Assembly (NCBI RefSeq): GCF_023101765.2
Contig: NC_064226.1
Span: 1,480,001-1,544,000, forward strand
Direction of reading: 5' to 3'
Origin: Spodoptera frugiperda
Lineage: Eukaryota > Arthropoda > Insecta > Lepidoptera > Noctuidae
DNA: 64,000 bases
In this document: one piece after another, positions 19,601 to 31,210 of the stretch
How the letters are laid out: each line of letters opens with the position of its first letter
How positions within the stretch are numbered: the stretch's first letter is position 1
Position numbers and translations under genes: made by a program
The notes under the pieces: generated by a model
What the model saw: only the letters and a program-made list of their open reading frames with translations
What the model was told of the DNA's origin: nothing
The model's database searches: none

Positions 19601-21834
19601 GTAATACCGACTCATAAATCTACACATAAATAATGAGTGACATATTATAGAGCACTCGATTATAAAACTGCAAGATTACTTTTAAATGGGCATTTTGAAA
19701 TATCCTTCACATTAAATATTATTTTATAGGTATAAGATTATTTCAGTTTAAAGTGGTTTAATCTATACTATCCATAGGTTTATGGTAAATTAATATTGAT
19801 AAGTTTATAGATTTAATATTTATGGTCATGTGGGAGTTTATGGTGCAAATATTACGAGTACCATTGCATCGATGCAGAATTAAGACGGAAATTTAACGAC
19901 GTCGTCTTATGGAGAAATATATTATTTCATATTATTTAAATACCGACAGAGCTAATAGCATCAGGCCAGTTACCTAGCTATTGCATCTTTAATTATAGTT
20001 TTGTGGTCTACTCCAGCTTAGCTTAGCTCCAAATTATTGATAGTTTGAAAATATACATATTACTCAAATCTGGAGTGAAAATGTGTTCTCCATTCTGTTA
20101 TGTTGAGGAGAAACCGAATTAACGAGAAATCTTAATCTTAGCACTCGAAAGTAATTGGGATATTACAACTTTATGACGTTTCCATATTAACCCGTTTATA
20201 GTAACTCCAGCAGTTTGAGGCGGTTATATCTGGTTGTTTCTCGTCAATTAATAACAAGTTTTTCTAATACAAGTAAACCATTTGATGCCGACATTTCACG
20301 TAACACTTTATTTGCCTCGAATTAATCCTTTCCGTGGTTTAGCTGCCGTGGATAAAAAAACGACACCGATCGCCGGAGAAATACCACGATAACTTTGGAG
20401 TCGGAAAAGTGAATCGCAAGGAAAATTGAACTTTATTGTGTTTAGTTTAAGGTGTGTGTGGGTGTTTTTTGTTTGTTGTGATTATGTGTGTGTATAGTAA
20501 CATGTAACGAGGCAGGGGTGCGGGGTAAGGGAGCGTGGGGCACAGGAATGCGGTCTTCTGAGATACCCTATAGGCTATACACTATACAGTATTGATAGAT
20601 GTATATTTTATATAGACGCTCGACTCGGAAAACTTCGGACTGGATTATGATAATGGTTTAATAGAATTTGAATAGACGCTGCTTTAATTGATTATATGCT
20701 TATTAAGCACACAGCGTGACTTTATTTGTGAAATATTTGTTTATGTTTGAAGTCATAAGTCATAGGAGACCGTTATTATTAGATTTCTTGCATAATCTTT
20801 TTGAGTTTTTTGGTATAATATTTCATATCTGTGTTCTAGCTTAGTCGTGGGCGTAAGATAGGATTCTTTTGATCTTGTATGCTAAAATTATACGTCAGTT
20901 GAATACTAAAATATAACAGGTTCATTAGGTTTATGTATCGATGACGTCTATAAGATTTATAACACGTTATTATCATCTTCATTATCATCAATTAAAAATC
21001 AGTTTAGGCTCGTCTACTTTACAATTTACATGTCTAGACTAATAAAAATCTTAAATGGCAAACAATTATTTTATTTTACTTTACAAAAATGTCAGTTACA
21101 AATCAGAACTAAGCAAACTAGACAGAATTTCTTCAAAGACATATAGACAGACAAACAAAATTCCTTATTTGCCTAAGTCCCGAGTGTTCGTACTCGTCCT
21201 GTACACTCGAGTAGTAAAAGAAAGCCCGCGGCGACCACTGGGTGGTTTTTTGGCCCGTCCGACCATTTCGTGGGTTCAATGACCCGGCTTGAAACAATTG
21301 CCATCGTAATTTATTTCTTGAGAATATTTTTAATGATGCTTCGCTTTGGGAGTTAATGTGTTGTACGTACTCGCCAATATCTGTTGTCCTTTTTCGGTTA
21401 AGTGTCGATTTAATGTCAAGCTTATGGTGTTAGTGATAACGTGCATTTTTGTGCGGTTTTAGGGATGGACTGTGAAGTTTTATGTTCACTATAAAATCTA
21501 ATATTAACAATAACCGAATTTGGACACACACGATGTCGATAGTTTCGTTATTTGGTGAAATTGTATTGATTATAATCCAATGGTTCGTTTTCCATACCCT
21601 TTGTACTACAATCTACATTTCATTTAGGCGATCCATTAGTGTTACTTAACCCAATGCAATTTAATTATCCCCTATAAGAAGTATATGGAAATCTAGCTCT
21701 ACTAAAGATATTTATGTAATGAAAAGGAAAGCAATCAAAACCAGTTAATAAGTCATTATTACCATAATGCACATAATATTACAATACTCTACACTAAGAC
21801 TCCGAAAAAAAAGCATCAGAAAAAAAGTCTAAGT
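19601..21834. other. Non-coding stretch
   Basis: No gene recognised. GT-rich runs near 20450-20495, a GC-richer patch at 20505-20560, and a decayed repeat-like patch at 21180-21290 (CCCGCGGCGACCACTGGGTGG..TTTTTGGCCCGTCC). No RNA gene. Confidence 0.45.
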
Positions 21835-21955
21835 TATGCATGACGTCACAGGCCAGGTCTGCGTCGTGACTGAACGACGGGAGTCGCAGGCGCAGCACTC
21901 GCGTATCGCATTCACGAAATATTCTAGCATTCGCTTAACTAGCCACGAGCCACGA
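21835..21955. promoter_or_regulatory. CRE-containing CpG patch
   Basis: The palindrome TGACGTCA (21841-21848), the core of CREB/ATF sites, sits at the edge of a GC-rich patch (CGTCGTGACTGAACGACGGG, GAGTCGCAGGCGCAGCACTC, CGCGTATCGC). A regulatory role is possible but unsupported by any gene nearby. Confidence 0.2.
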
Positions 21956-22204
21956 ACTTAACTTTAAAAGATTGATTTGATACTCCTTTTAGGGAGTTAA
22001 GGATTTAAAATGCTGGTTAAAGATTTGAATTTTTTAAATGTGGTGTTTTTACATAGGATAGAGCCTATAGTAGGTAGTTCTCTATATATCTATGGGAAAA
22101 GAGAATAAGGATTATTTTCTTAGTTTGGGTAAATTATATTGATAGGGTTTGTTGTACATCGACATTTTTAACATAAACCAAAGAAGATTCGATTTTAAGA
22201 CCAT

Positions 22205-22560
22205 TTCTATTCAGCCGTCTTGCTGACGACCATTTGACTAACCAGGCAATCTTAATTACTAGAAATTAATAAAATGGGGAGGTCTCTCCTTCTCGGGCTT
22301 GCTAGAAATTATATAATTATTAATTAATACATTATTAATTTTTCTAGTAATAAGTATACAATTAATAATTAAAAATGTTTATGTATTTTTTTTAATGTAC
22401 ATAATTAGCTCTATAAAAAACTTATTATTAATAACAGCACTTAACACTAATAATACTAATATATTTCAAGACACACAAGAAAAATATAATCACATTTTTT
22501 ATATTATATTTTAGTACGTAACCAGTTTTATATTATTAGTGCCTTAAATTAAATAATAAT
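22205..22560. repeat. SINE-head relic followed by A+T-rich block
   Basis: On the minus strand 22255-22210 reads GATTGCCTGGTTAGTCAAATGGTCGTCAGCAAGACGGC, resembling a decayed tRNA-like SINE head. From 22305 to 22560 the DNA is almost all A and T (ATTAATTATTAATACATTATTAA-type strings), like the blocks at 3780 and 5160. Confidence 0.4.
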
Positions 22561-22717
22561 AAAATGGAACAGGTTCTGATCCTGATCTGACCGACCTGTG
22601 AGTGGTTAGTGACTCATGAGGATCTAGATTCTTTATAAGATTCCTAAATATTTCTGTATGATGTCATGGAAATGAGGTAATAATTTTGTGTTAAGAATAA
22701 TTTGTACAGACTCTATC

Positions 22718-22960
22718 GTCACACCTTTTATCCTCGAATGGGTAGGCAGAGGTACACATTACGGTATGTAATACTACTGTATAATGTTATAATGTAAATT
22801 TGTGTTATAAGTCCCATGAGATATGGTGATGAGGTGAGCCTATGGCCATATATTGGGCACAATTCCAGGCTCAGTGCTATTACTGAGAAATTTTTGAAAA
22901 GTCGAAAAATACTTTGTCCGGCCCGTGTACCAAACCCGAATTGACTATACATTTTGATGT
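22718..22960 (-). repeat. tRNA-derived SINE, nearly full body
   Basis: On plus it begins at the element's 3' end (CACACCTTTTATCCTCGAATGGGTAGGCAGAGGTACACATTA) and runs back through TTGTGTTATAAGTCCCATGAG, GTGAGCCTATGGCCATATATTGGGCACAATTCCAGGCTC to the T-arm side (GTCCGGCCCGTGTACCAAACCCGA). The same family appears at 16822, 25861, 31565 (tail), 45895 (plus) and 62231. This is the longest copy in the window. Confidence 0.75.
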
Positions 22961-23181
22961 CGGTTAAAAACGAGAACTTATGGTGTTATTGTATGTAAAA
23001 TGATCTGTAGAGTCTATTGCCATATGCATACTGGACACAATTCCAGGCTCTGTTCTACTACTGAGAATTTTTAGAAATTTACTTAGTCCGACCCGGGTAT
23101 CAAACCCGAGTTAGCCATACATTTTGATGTCGGTTAAAAACGAGAACTTATATGGTGTTATTTTATGTAAAACAATCTGTA
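22836..23181. repeat. Head-to-tail duplication of a 172-174-bp unit containing half a SINE
   Basis: Unit 1 is 22836-23009 and unit 2 is 23010-23181, directly abutting. Each has the SINE middle (CACAATTCCAGGCTC), the T-arm side, and then about 60 bp of non-SINE flank including an identical string around CATTTTGATGTCGGTTAAAA. Because the flank is shared, this is a local tandem duplication after SINE insertion, not two insertions. Many substitutions between the units make it old. Confidence 0.8.
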
Positions 23182-23189
23182 CCTACTAG

Positions 23190-24460
23190 ACAGTTGAGAA
23201 CAAACCCTGACCCTCACGTTACAAGAGAACCATACAACATCTACTAATAGATCATCACACACATTTGTCAGTTTGTCTTAACCGTTCACACTATTTGCCC
23301 ATGTCTACACACATGATGTTTCTATCCTGAGCCTATGTTACACTAACTTAATCTTAATTCAGTTAAAATAGGGTTCAAATTGCTTCAGACAGTTTTGGAC
23401 GTGTTGTGCACGTATCAGTATCGTTTAGACGGTCTTAAGGTTGGTTGTCTAAGTTATTAGACTGTGTTCAATGTAATTTTCTCTTATTGAAGTATTTATG
23501 ATGAGGTATAGTGTAGTCGAGAGTATAGAGAAGTCTTACATGGCTATATTTAGATCTATTAAAAAGGAGAATCTGCTTAATTCATCTCGTTTTTGTAGGC
23601 GGTTTTGTATGTATGTATAAAGATTAGTAGAGGTTTATACTTAATCAGATTTTAGATTATTATATCATAGAATACAGTCATTTTTGAACAAATGATACAG
23701 AAATCGAAACACTGAACTTGGCAGCAACAAACTTTTTTTACAGAACCGGTAAAAGTAACATTTTATCTTGTACCAAAAGATACAGTATCTTTCACCAGGT
23801 AACAGCAGACTCTTGGCAACCAAACTGATATCACTTCTAGTTGCCAAGAAAGTGTCGCAAAATAACAACCACAGCTTGTCTAAGACCACACAGCTCAGTA
23901 AAAGCCGAGCTTCCACGTTAACCGATAAATCCGTGACAATGGATCCACACGAACATTTCAAGTCACAAAGTCGTGTGACCGCAAAACAAATGTAAGACTT
24001 GACAGAAACATGAATACCTCTCTACGCCAAAAACAGTATGTGTTTACACTATATTAAATAGAATTCTAGTGTGAACACGATTGTTCGACAGTGGAGCGTC
24101 ACTCGTACTCGAAATATACGGATTATGCCGAATAGGGATGTGAAGGATGACCATTGAATGGTGATAATCGTTCGAGAGGAATAGTGATGGGACAATGCTT
24201 GAGGAAAAGTTTTTGTTAGCTAAACTAAATTGAATCTGAAGATATGAAAAGAAAATTAACAGAAAGCTTTTAGAAGTGAACAGTGTATAATTTGATATTA
24301 GTCTCTATAAACAAATGCCTTGAACAGGTATCTCAATATTATCAATGGACTAACCAAAGAAACCTTTTAACAAAACAACACCTAGGTATATCCACTAGAC
24401 GCAAGAATCCACTTGCTTTATAAACCGCATCCCATCTGTAAACTAGAGCGGAATAAACAG
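23190..24460. other. Non-coding stretch
   Basis: No gene or repeat recognised. Open frames at 23665-23961 (minus) and 23768-23995 (plus) overlap each other and lack family likeness. Confidence 0.5.
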
Positions 24461-24504
24461 TTTTATCGACAGCGTGTAGTAGTCGATCTGTCAGCCCTAT
24501 CTAG

Positions 24505-24600
24505 TTAGCAGCGCGTTATCGCGCGCACACGCGCGGTATAAATGTTCACGTCTCCCCGAGATACCGCGGCACAGTCCCACAAACCACTATAAATTACTCC
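24505..24600 (+). promoter_or_regulatory. Possible TATA promoter in GC-rich patch
   Basis: GCGCGTTATCGCGCGCACACGCGCGG is immediately followed by TATAAATG (about 24537), with GC-rich DNA and CACAGTCCC about 30 bp on. The arrangement is promoter-like, but no exon could be identified downstream. Confidence 0.2.
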
Positions 24601-24892
24601 ATGTAAGAGTAGATAGACCTAAATCGTTGCTGTAAATCTGGATGTCGGTCTTATATGGTGTTGCTTCGTCGAGCAAATTGGGTACTCAGTACCCGAGCCC
24701 TAGATTATGTAGCTGCAGGGCTCAAATGAGCGGCCGCGTAAAAGTTTATAGCGAGCCTGAATTATAATCGTGATAGCAAAAATATTTGGGGTTTACTGCT
24801 TTTTTGGTGTATAATTTATTAAAAAATCTCGAAGGTCCGCATTCCTTATTGTTTTTGTTATTTTTGTTCCTTGTAATTTTTTAGGTAATCTA

Positions 24893-25080
24893 TAATATAA
24901 AATAATTCGGGTTTTTCTTCCCAACGCTATAACTCCAGAACGCACTAACCGATTTCCACGGTTTTGCATTCGTTAGAAAGGTCTCGGATTCCGTGAAAGA
25001 ATAATATAATAGGAAATCTCATCTCCTTATCATAAAGGAGTGAGATTGAGTTAAAATGTAAAAAAATGTACTCAATGTTC
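24893..25080. repeat. Interspersed repeat (AACTCCAGAACGCACTAACCG...)
   Basis: The phrase CTATAACTCCAGAACGCACTAACCGATTTCCACGGTTTTGCATTCGTTAGAAAGGTCTCGG is of a type abundant in Lepidoptera (the non-coding body of Helitron-like or RTE-like elements, where 'aaccgatttt..cggttttgcattcgtt' recurs). The ends are not clear. Confidence 0.5.
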
Positions 25081-25329
25081 GTATGTATTTCAAGCTCAGA
25101 TAAATAATAAACCTAATTGTATTATAAATCGGGATGAAGGCATTCAGGCTTTAGCCTTGACCAGTCGAAGGCTATTTTTCTTCACTTAAATTCCAGTTTA
25201 AGTAGCAGCAGACAGCAGACGGCTCGTCCCTCGTCATGCACTCTAATTGATGACGCGATGTTTCTGGACCCTCGGAAATTATTCCTCCATCATTGGCATT
25301 CAATGTTCGTTAGGACCAACTATTTATAG

Positions 25330-25563
25330 CAGGGGTGGCCAACTTATATGTACGCGATCGACTTTTTTTGTCTGAAAGTTGCTCGCGATAGACCTATATT
25401 TCCGAAAGTTCCTCGCGATCGACTTTTTATCAAAAATATTTATGTGTACACATACTTTGGTACCCAAAAATTTCAATTCTTTTTTTAAATTCTAGGCCGC
25501 GATCGACCAAAAATGCTCTCGAGATCGACCGGTCGATCGCGAACGACCTGTTGGCCACCCCTG
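25330..25563. mobile_element. hAT-type MITE with perfect 8-bp target duplication
   Basis: The ends are CAGGGGTGGCCAAC and GTTGGCCACCCCTG, perfect 14-bp inverted repeats. The 8 bp on either side are identical (ATTTATAG at 25322-25329 and 25564-25571), the duplication length typical of hAT transposons. The 234-bp interior is non-coding and full of GATCGAC motifs (GCGATCGACTTT twice, GCGATCGACC, GAGATCGACC, GGTCGATCGCG). It could move only with a hAT transposase supplied in trans. The ends and duplication are clear. Confidence 0.92.
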
Positions 25564-25860
25564 ATTTATAGTAACTAGTGTGTGGAATTACGTGACCTTT
25601 TTTAAAATTTCCTTTTTCATAATAACCTTTGGCAGTTGTGTCATTAGGTGGGGTATGCTTCATCATATTGAGTAATGGATAAAAACTAGAAAGTCAGGGA
25701 TGATTTTTTAGTTAAATAAACTTTTTATGGTAAGTAAGTGACGTGAATATACATATATAGGCTACTGCCGAGTCGGGCAGAACGCCGGGCGGTAGCATCC
25801 TCGTAAACGTTCATAGACCTAGCCTAACTGCAATATACTTAAATATAACTTTTTTTTTAT

Positions 25861-26012
25861 AACGTCACGCCTTTAATCCCCGAAGGGGTAGACAGAGGTG
25901 CACATTATACCACAACCGAAAAAAGCCCAGTAATACTTCGCCCGACCCGGGAATCGAAGAGACCCCTTGCCCGGCAGTCGCACTTGCAACCACTCGACCA
26001 ATGAGGCAGTCT
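25861..26012 (-). repeat. tRNA-derived SINE with internal deletion
   Basis: The 3' tail (ACGCCTTTAATCCCCGAAGGGGTAGACAGAGGTGCACATTA) is joined directly to the head side (CGAAAAAAGCCCAGTAATACTTCGCCCGACCCGGGAATCGAAGAGACCCCTTGCCCGGCAGTCGCAC). The middle seen at 22780-22890 is missing. The tRNA-like head is well preserved, with CTCGACCAATGAGGCA the complement of the A-box region. Confidence 0.75.
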
Positions 26013-26369
26013 ACTTAAATAAAGTCTCTATATTTTTTCTACAGTACATATTTCTCTCACATAAATTCACTCTCATAACTGAATCACGTATAGCTTTTAC
26101 AAAATATAGAGATAATAGGAATTGAGCACGGCATTACGTCATTAAGCGCAGTTCGAACAAACGAGTGGCCACTTATGCCATAAGTCGGTTCGTTTCAATT
26201 AGTACTGAGTTCTGACCCTTATACGAGTTGCTCTGCAATGAATTTTTAACATTGAGTATGACAAGAATGGAGTGCGGACTGCTGTAGTATAGTTCCATTG
26301 ATTGACAACTATGGTGAGTCCTTTAAAATCGGGGTAGCAGTACTCCAGGTTTTCATATGAGGAAAATGT

Positions 26370-26480
26370 TACAAAGTCAAACTCAAATTATTTATTCCAA
26401 TTAAACCATAAATATGTTCTTTTCTATCAACAAATAAATATAATCAGTCAGTCTGTACGTCAGTAAAGCTTAGTTACTTA
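26370..26480 (-). repeat. LINE 3'-end repeat, second copy
   Basis: AAAGTCAAACTCAAATTATTTATTCCAATTAAACCATAAATA, then ATCAACAAATAAAT and CAGTCAGTCTGTACGTCAGTAAAGCTTAG: the same family and orientation as 8875-9030. Confidence 0.65.
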
Positions 26481-26964
26481 TGGTAGCTTACAGCTTTTAT
26501 AATTGTAAGACCAAATAATTTTATGGTTTAATTAAATCTTCTTGATTATCTGCTAACCAATATTCTAAATTAATTTTTAAGCCATTTTTGTCCGATTAGC
26601 CAGCTATAAACTGCATAACTTATGATCCTAATTGTATCTTGGCAATAACAATGGCCTTGAAAAATGTGCTACCGTGTACCGTTCTTAATATACATAGTCG
26701 CGAGTAGTCATTCCATTTTGTACTTACTCACGTGATTTTAAAGTTAGTATTCGAGTTATAAAAAAGTTAATTAACAAGTTATTTAGTTTAATGTCTTTGG
26801 GATAATTGGAAATAGGTTCTCTCAATTACATGCCACTAAAAATGGTGAGATGACAGCGTGTGCAGGTTTATTCTGATTTCTTAAGGTAGTCTATAGCTTG
26901 GATTTTATTGAATCGTGGAATGGGTGCTTTACGTAGCTATAAACTAGGATGATTAAGTGGTTCA

Positions 26965-27090
26965 GATTTTTAACCGACTTCCCATAAAGGAGGAGGTTCT
27001 CAATTAGGCCGGTATGTTTTTTTTATTCATTTGTGGGATATATGTCGAATGTATTTATTTAATGGCTTCTGAACTACCATTATTGAATAA
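26965..27090. repeat. Interspersed repeat (TTTTTAACCGACTTCC...GGAGGAGG)
   Basis: TTTTTAACCGACTTCCCATAAAGGAGGAGGTTCTCAATTAGGCCGGTATGTTTTTTTT is a phrase I recognise as recurring in lepidopteran repeats. The boundaries are uncertain. Confidence 0.5.
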
Positions 27091-27436
27091 CCATGAGCTT
27101 TAGGTTCTAAAATTGGTCCAGTGTTGAACAAAACATTTCAATTCCTAAATATATAGAGAATGAATTCACTACCTACATGAAACTAAGCAGTATAAACATT
27201 CTTATAACGATTATGTAAATTCGTTTGCTCTCAAAAAATTCACTACACCAACTACTTATTTATCCAAATAAGCTCTCGTCTCAAATAATGAGCTCTTGAC
27301 ATTTACAGGAAATTTCACCTTAAGATGTAGTATTTTAAGATCATTTTCCCTTGCACAGAGATAACTGATGTCCATCACCAGTCTTCATAATGTCAAAGCC
27401 TCTTATTAAATTCAGCGCATTAGTAAGTAATTGCTG

Positions 27437-27545
27437 TAATCGATAAAATCGGTATAATCGGTATAATCGATACATTCGCTACAATGTATCGATACCGAGT
27501 CGAACCTTATTTAGTATCGAACACGCTTCGCCTGTAATCGATTGT
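27437..27545. promoter_or_regulatory. Cluster of ATCGAT / DRE-like sites
   Basis: In about 110 bp there are TAATCGATAAAATCGG, ATAATCGG, ATAATCGATACATTCG, TGTATCGATACCG, AGTATCGAAC and TAATCGATT: three ATCGATA cores plus related half-sites. TATCGATA is the insect DRE motif bound by DREF, and CGATA repeats are bound by BEAF-32 in Drosophila. A boundary or housekeeping-promoter role is inference; no TSS was identified. Confidence 0.35.
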
Positions 27546-27689
27546 AAATGTTGATTAAATTATCTGGCGATGCTCGTTTTAATTTGTAAGTTTGTTTTTA
27601 ATTTAGCCATAGAGTAGGTTTCTCCATTATAATCTCGTGGGACGTACGCACTACGTATAGTAACCAATAATGAGGTAGTTGCAGTCTGA

Positions 27690-27765
27690 ATTTTGAGAGT
27701 TTGAGTTTTGATCCCGCTTGAGCAGGCAGGCAGCAACCTGCCCTTACCTGTAATCGGAAAAGACA
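27690..27765 (+). repeat. Possible tRNA-like B-box fragment
   Basis: GAGTTTTGATCCCGCTTGAGCAGGCAGGCAGCAACCTGCC contains a weak B-box-like GTTTTGATCCC and a short GC hairpin (GGCAGGCAGCAACCTGCC). It may be the head of a decayed SINE. Weak. Confidence 0.25.
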
Positions 27766-27829
27766 TTAGTTTTTTTCAGATTATTTTAAAAAGATACTGT
27801 TTCTTACTTTGTGGTGATCAGCTACCCTA

Positions 27830-27920
27830 TTCTGTATCTGTCTACGCTAGTCTGACTCTCCCTCTCGCCTCGTCCAAGACGGAAGAAGTCACTGGATGAT
27901 TTTCCCCTCTCAAAAGAAAC
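27830..27920 (+). repeat. LINE/SINE 3'-end repeat family C, copy 1
   Basis: CTAGTCTGACTCTCCCTCTCGCCTCGTCCAAGACGGAAGAAGTCACTGGATGATTTTCCCCTCTCAAAAG; the same family lies on the minus strand at 38525-38690 and 40060-40255 and on plus at 45120-45226. The A-rich right end is the 3' tail. Confidence 0.65.
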
Positions 27921-28361
27921 GCCTATTCTGTAACTATCATCGGTTAAGACTATTTTCACTACCAATGACATGGATCGAAGTGAACTCGATCACGATCTAG
28001 TTAGGCTAAAGCCTAGCAGTTGTAAATACAGTCTAAGCTAAATTACAGTCGGTTTTATAATCTGATAGCAATTATAGTAATACTATAAGAAACATTAAAA
28101 CTAAATCTTTAAAAAGAATTAAAACCTTCAGGTGTTTAACAACAGTTTCAGTTTCCGTTACCCATTTCACGTAATTTCATAATTTTATGCAATTACTGTA
28201 ATTTTCAACCTGTTGCATTAAATTGCTGCTTTACCTACAAAGTGTAGGCCTTGTATTTCTTAATATTTTATTATAATTTAACATAACGCCAGTTTTTCTT
28301 CAAGAAGTAAGCTAGAAACACTTTTTTACTAGTTTTCATATAACTATAAATCTTTAAGCGA

Positions 28362-28459
28362 TACTAACCGTAATACTCAGAGACATTTAATGGTTACTTA
28401 ACCCAGTCCTTAGCAATTGTTTTCGGAACAAAATCGTTATTAAGGAATAGATTAAGTGT
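28362..28459. mobile_element. Truncated MITE (family of 47785-47914)
   Basis: ACTCAGAGACATTTAATGGTTACTTAACCCAGTCCTTAGCAATTGTTTTCGGAACAAAATCGTTATTAAGGAATAG closely follows the left two-thirds of the MITE at 47785-47914. The right terminal repeat is lost. Confidence 0.7.
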
Positions 28460-28901
28460 ATATGTATAATAGTTTAATAATACTAATTGTATACATACAA
28501 AATTCCAATGTTGGCACATACATGCAAACTTGATTCCCTACAATGTATGCGTACACAATGCCAGAAAATACGAGCTATGTACCAACTTCCCAACAAAGTA
28601 AATTAGCCTTTATTGCAATGTAATAAGGTACACAACAAAGCCATTATGTATAATGAAGCAGACGGATCTCACTGACACGCGGGATGATAAATTAATGTAT
28701 GATAAATGGATTTATAGTTGCACAGACAAAGAATGGACCATTTGTTACCACTGGCAACCAGCTCGATATTATTTTACGAAATTGTATTAATGTTGTTTAA
28801 ATTTTATTATTTTGTATTGGTGTAGAAACATTCGAGCTTGCTTGTGAAGAAATAATTAATAGATGACTTGAGAACTAGTTATAATTAAGTTAAATTTGTT
28901 T

Positions 28902-29087
28902 ACTAGTTTCTGCCAACGGCTTCGTCTGCGTTTTAGCGGGATAAAACGTAACCTACATGTTATTGCGGTCTATAATTTACCCCTGTTCAAAATTTCATCT
29001 CGATCGCCTCAGCCGTTTTGACGTGAGGGAGTAGCAAACAAACTAACTAACATTAGACACACATTCACATTTATAATATTACTAGGA
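28902..29087 (-). mobile_element. Helitron-like element, minus strand
   Basis: Read on minus it starts TCCTAGTAATATTATAAATG and ends ...GACGAAGCCGTTGGCAGAAACTAGT. The 5' TC (preceded by A) and 3' CTAGT fit Helitrons. The interior has CGGCTGAGGCGATCGAGATGAAATTTTGAACAGG, shared in style with 57959-58115. Non-coding. Confidence 0.65.
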
Positions 29088-29089
29088 TT

Positions 29090-30375
29090 ATTACTTCGTT
29101 CTTCTAGTTCGCACCTATTCCATGAAAAACACTAAGAAATTTAAACTACAAAACATGAAAAAATACATAAGATACGAGTACCTATAATTTCTCGAAAGTA
29201 CCAGTTAGTGACTATGCAACAGTGACCCATGGCCTTTAAAATAGAAAAATCCTTAGAAATTTATAACCCTCGTTTAAACACTAGCCCAATGCGGATTTTC
29301 AATAACAAATTATGAATAGCAAAGAAGCATTCATACTGCAATACCCAACCCACAAATAACGCACACACCTAGCTAAACTTCTCAAACACAAGCACTACTT
29401 AAATCACAAATTCATTGTTCTCAATAATTCTGTGACCTAAAAAAGTTACAACTGAGACAGAGAATAGGACATAGACTTTTATTATATCGCCTGTCTTTTG
29501 TCTTTGGCTCGTCGAGAGCTGGTAAGCGGATTCCAACGAGTATGTCTGAAGATTATTTAGTTTGACTGCTTATGACTGAACTAGTCGTTTCGTCTGACTG
29601 TTATTTTCTGTACTATTGAGTAGAACATGTATATCTTGTCAATTTTAAGCCGATTTTGAGTTAACCAGTTAAAGATGGGTATGTTTGCGGGTTGGTTTGC
29701 CATTTTTTAAACAGATTTTGTTAACCAGGATTATTTGCCATTTCGTTGCTATGCACATAACTATTCTGGTTTTATTCTGAGTACAGTACAAAGTTCTTGA
29801 TGACCTGAGTTATTGCCTAGTACATACGTGCCAAATGCAACAGTCAGTAATTTCCCCGTAGGCAGATATGCACATCACATTGTCACATTTGTGTTCTGAG
29901 TCCCATAGCAAAAGTTCTTGAGCCTGATCTGCAGTTATTGCTAATGCATAATATTCCATGACTCCGTATTGTACACATCATTTCCATAAACAGCCCAGCA
30001 TAAAAAATACTGTTAACCATTACAAAAGCCCTGGTTTGGTAAAGTTCGTACGTGATGTTGGGGGTAATAGGGCGATTAAGGGCTTATGGTTTCCGATACT
30101 TGAATCTACATAATACCAAATATCCACGGGTTGGTCAAATATCCACACACACAATATACTGTCAACATCATCAAAAATCAATTTTGTAGGATAAAACATG
30201 CAGATGTGACGTTTATAAAGTCTATAATCAGCATGGGATTGATTTAAAAAAAAAACTTCGGTCTGACTATGAACGACAGAAATTGTAATTGTAAAGTATA
30301 TGAGAGACAAGATACTGTCAACAAATAAATAAAAGATTCATTGGAAAATCCATACACATTAAATTAATTATTATG
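29090..30375. other. Non-coding stretch
   Basis: No gene recognised. A 96-codon minus-strand frame at 30020-30310 shows no family likeness and its base composition matches the flanks. Confidence 0.45.
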
Positions 30376-30377
30376 TC

Positions 30378-30525
30378 TATAGTCGGCTTACTCACGTAAT
30401 TATCAGTAGCAGCGTGACAGTCGCCGCGTCGTGTGGGTTTAATACTTAAAATATAATTATGATAGCATGGCTTGAGTAATAGTTGAGGTCATTCGTCAAA
30501 TAATTCGATCGTCTAGTAAACCGAA
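30378..30525. mobile_element. MITE fragment (GGCTTACTCACGTAATTAT family)
   Basis: GTCGGCTTACTCACGTAATTATCAGTAGCAGCGTGACAGTCGCCGCGTCGTGTG and, at the other end, AGCATGGCTTGAGTAATAG..CATTCGTCAAATAATTCG are pieces of the palindromic family seen at 53758-53859 (GTAGCAGCGCGACAATCGCC) and 38460-38730. Degenerate and partly deleted. Confidence 0.6.
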
Positions 30526-30789
30526 AAACATAAAACCATATTTAGTATAAGTCACATAAGTTTTTACATGTACACATATGTAGTAGAGATGTATGTAGTA
30601 ACTCTCAAATTCTTGACAACAGCAAATACAGAAATAAATCTTTATACAGTCCGATGCCTAATCGACCATTCTCGTCACTCTATATAGGTAACGCCATTAC
30701 GACGGCATCAAGAGTGAGGTAGTCAAATGGAAGAACAGTTAATGCAATCAAGTATCTAAATAGATACAAGGCATCTAATTGAAAGTTGC

Positions 30790-30832
30790 CACAATGGCCG
30801 AGTGGTTGGAAACTGCGACATCAAGTCTATTC
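30790..30832 (+). repeat. tRNA-derived SINE head (A box only)
   Basis: CACAATGGCCGAGTGGTTGGAAACTGCGACATCAAG has the canonical A-box TGGCCGAGTGG, but no B box follows within the expected distance. A truncated SINE head, not a tRNA gene. Confidence 0.5.
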
Positions 30833-31210
30833 AATGCTCAATACTGCCCGTTGCGATGCGTTGCAAACTGCTTTTGTTCTATAGGGCTGGATAATGTTGA
30901 ATTGTTATAAGTGGGTCGCCTAATAACAGTAAGTGGAATTGTAAAGAAAAAATAATGAGTGCAGTTCTGTCTAGGTTGTTTTTAAACTTCAAAAGTAAAA
31001 GTTAATAATGATAACAAAATATTATCGAGTTATAAAAAGGACATCCTCTACCTTTCGGATTTATTCTGCTTTATTAAACCGAAAATCATATTTTGCTTTT
31101 CACAAATCAAATCGTAAAGGGTAACTAATTTATATATGGTCATCGAAACGATGAAAGTATATGTCTATTAGAAAGATACGTTTTGAATAAAATATATATT
31201 TTTTATTCTT

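Noticed and set aside
30020..30310. 96-codon minus-strand frame
   Set aside because: No motif, composition like the flanks, no neighbours or splice signals that support it.
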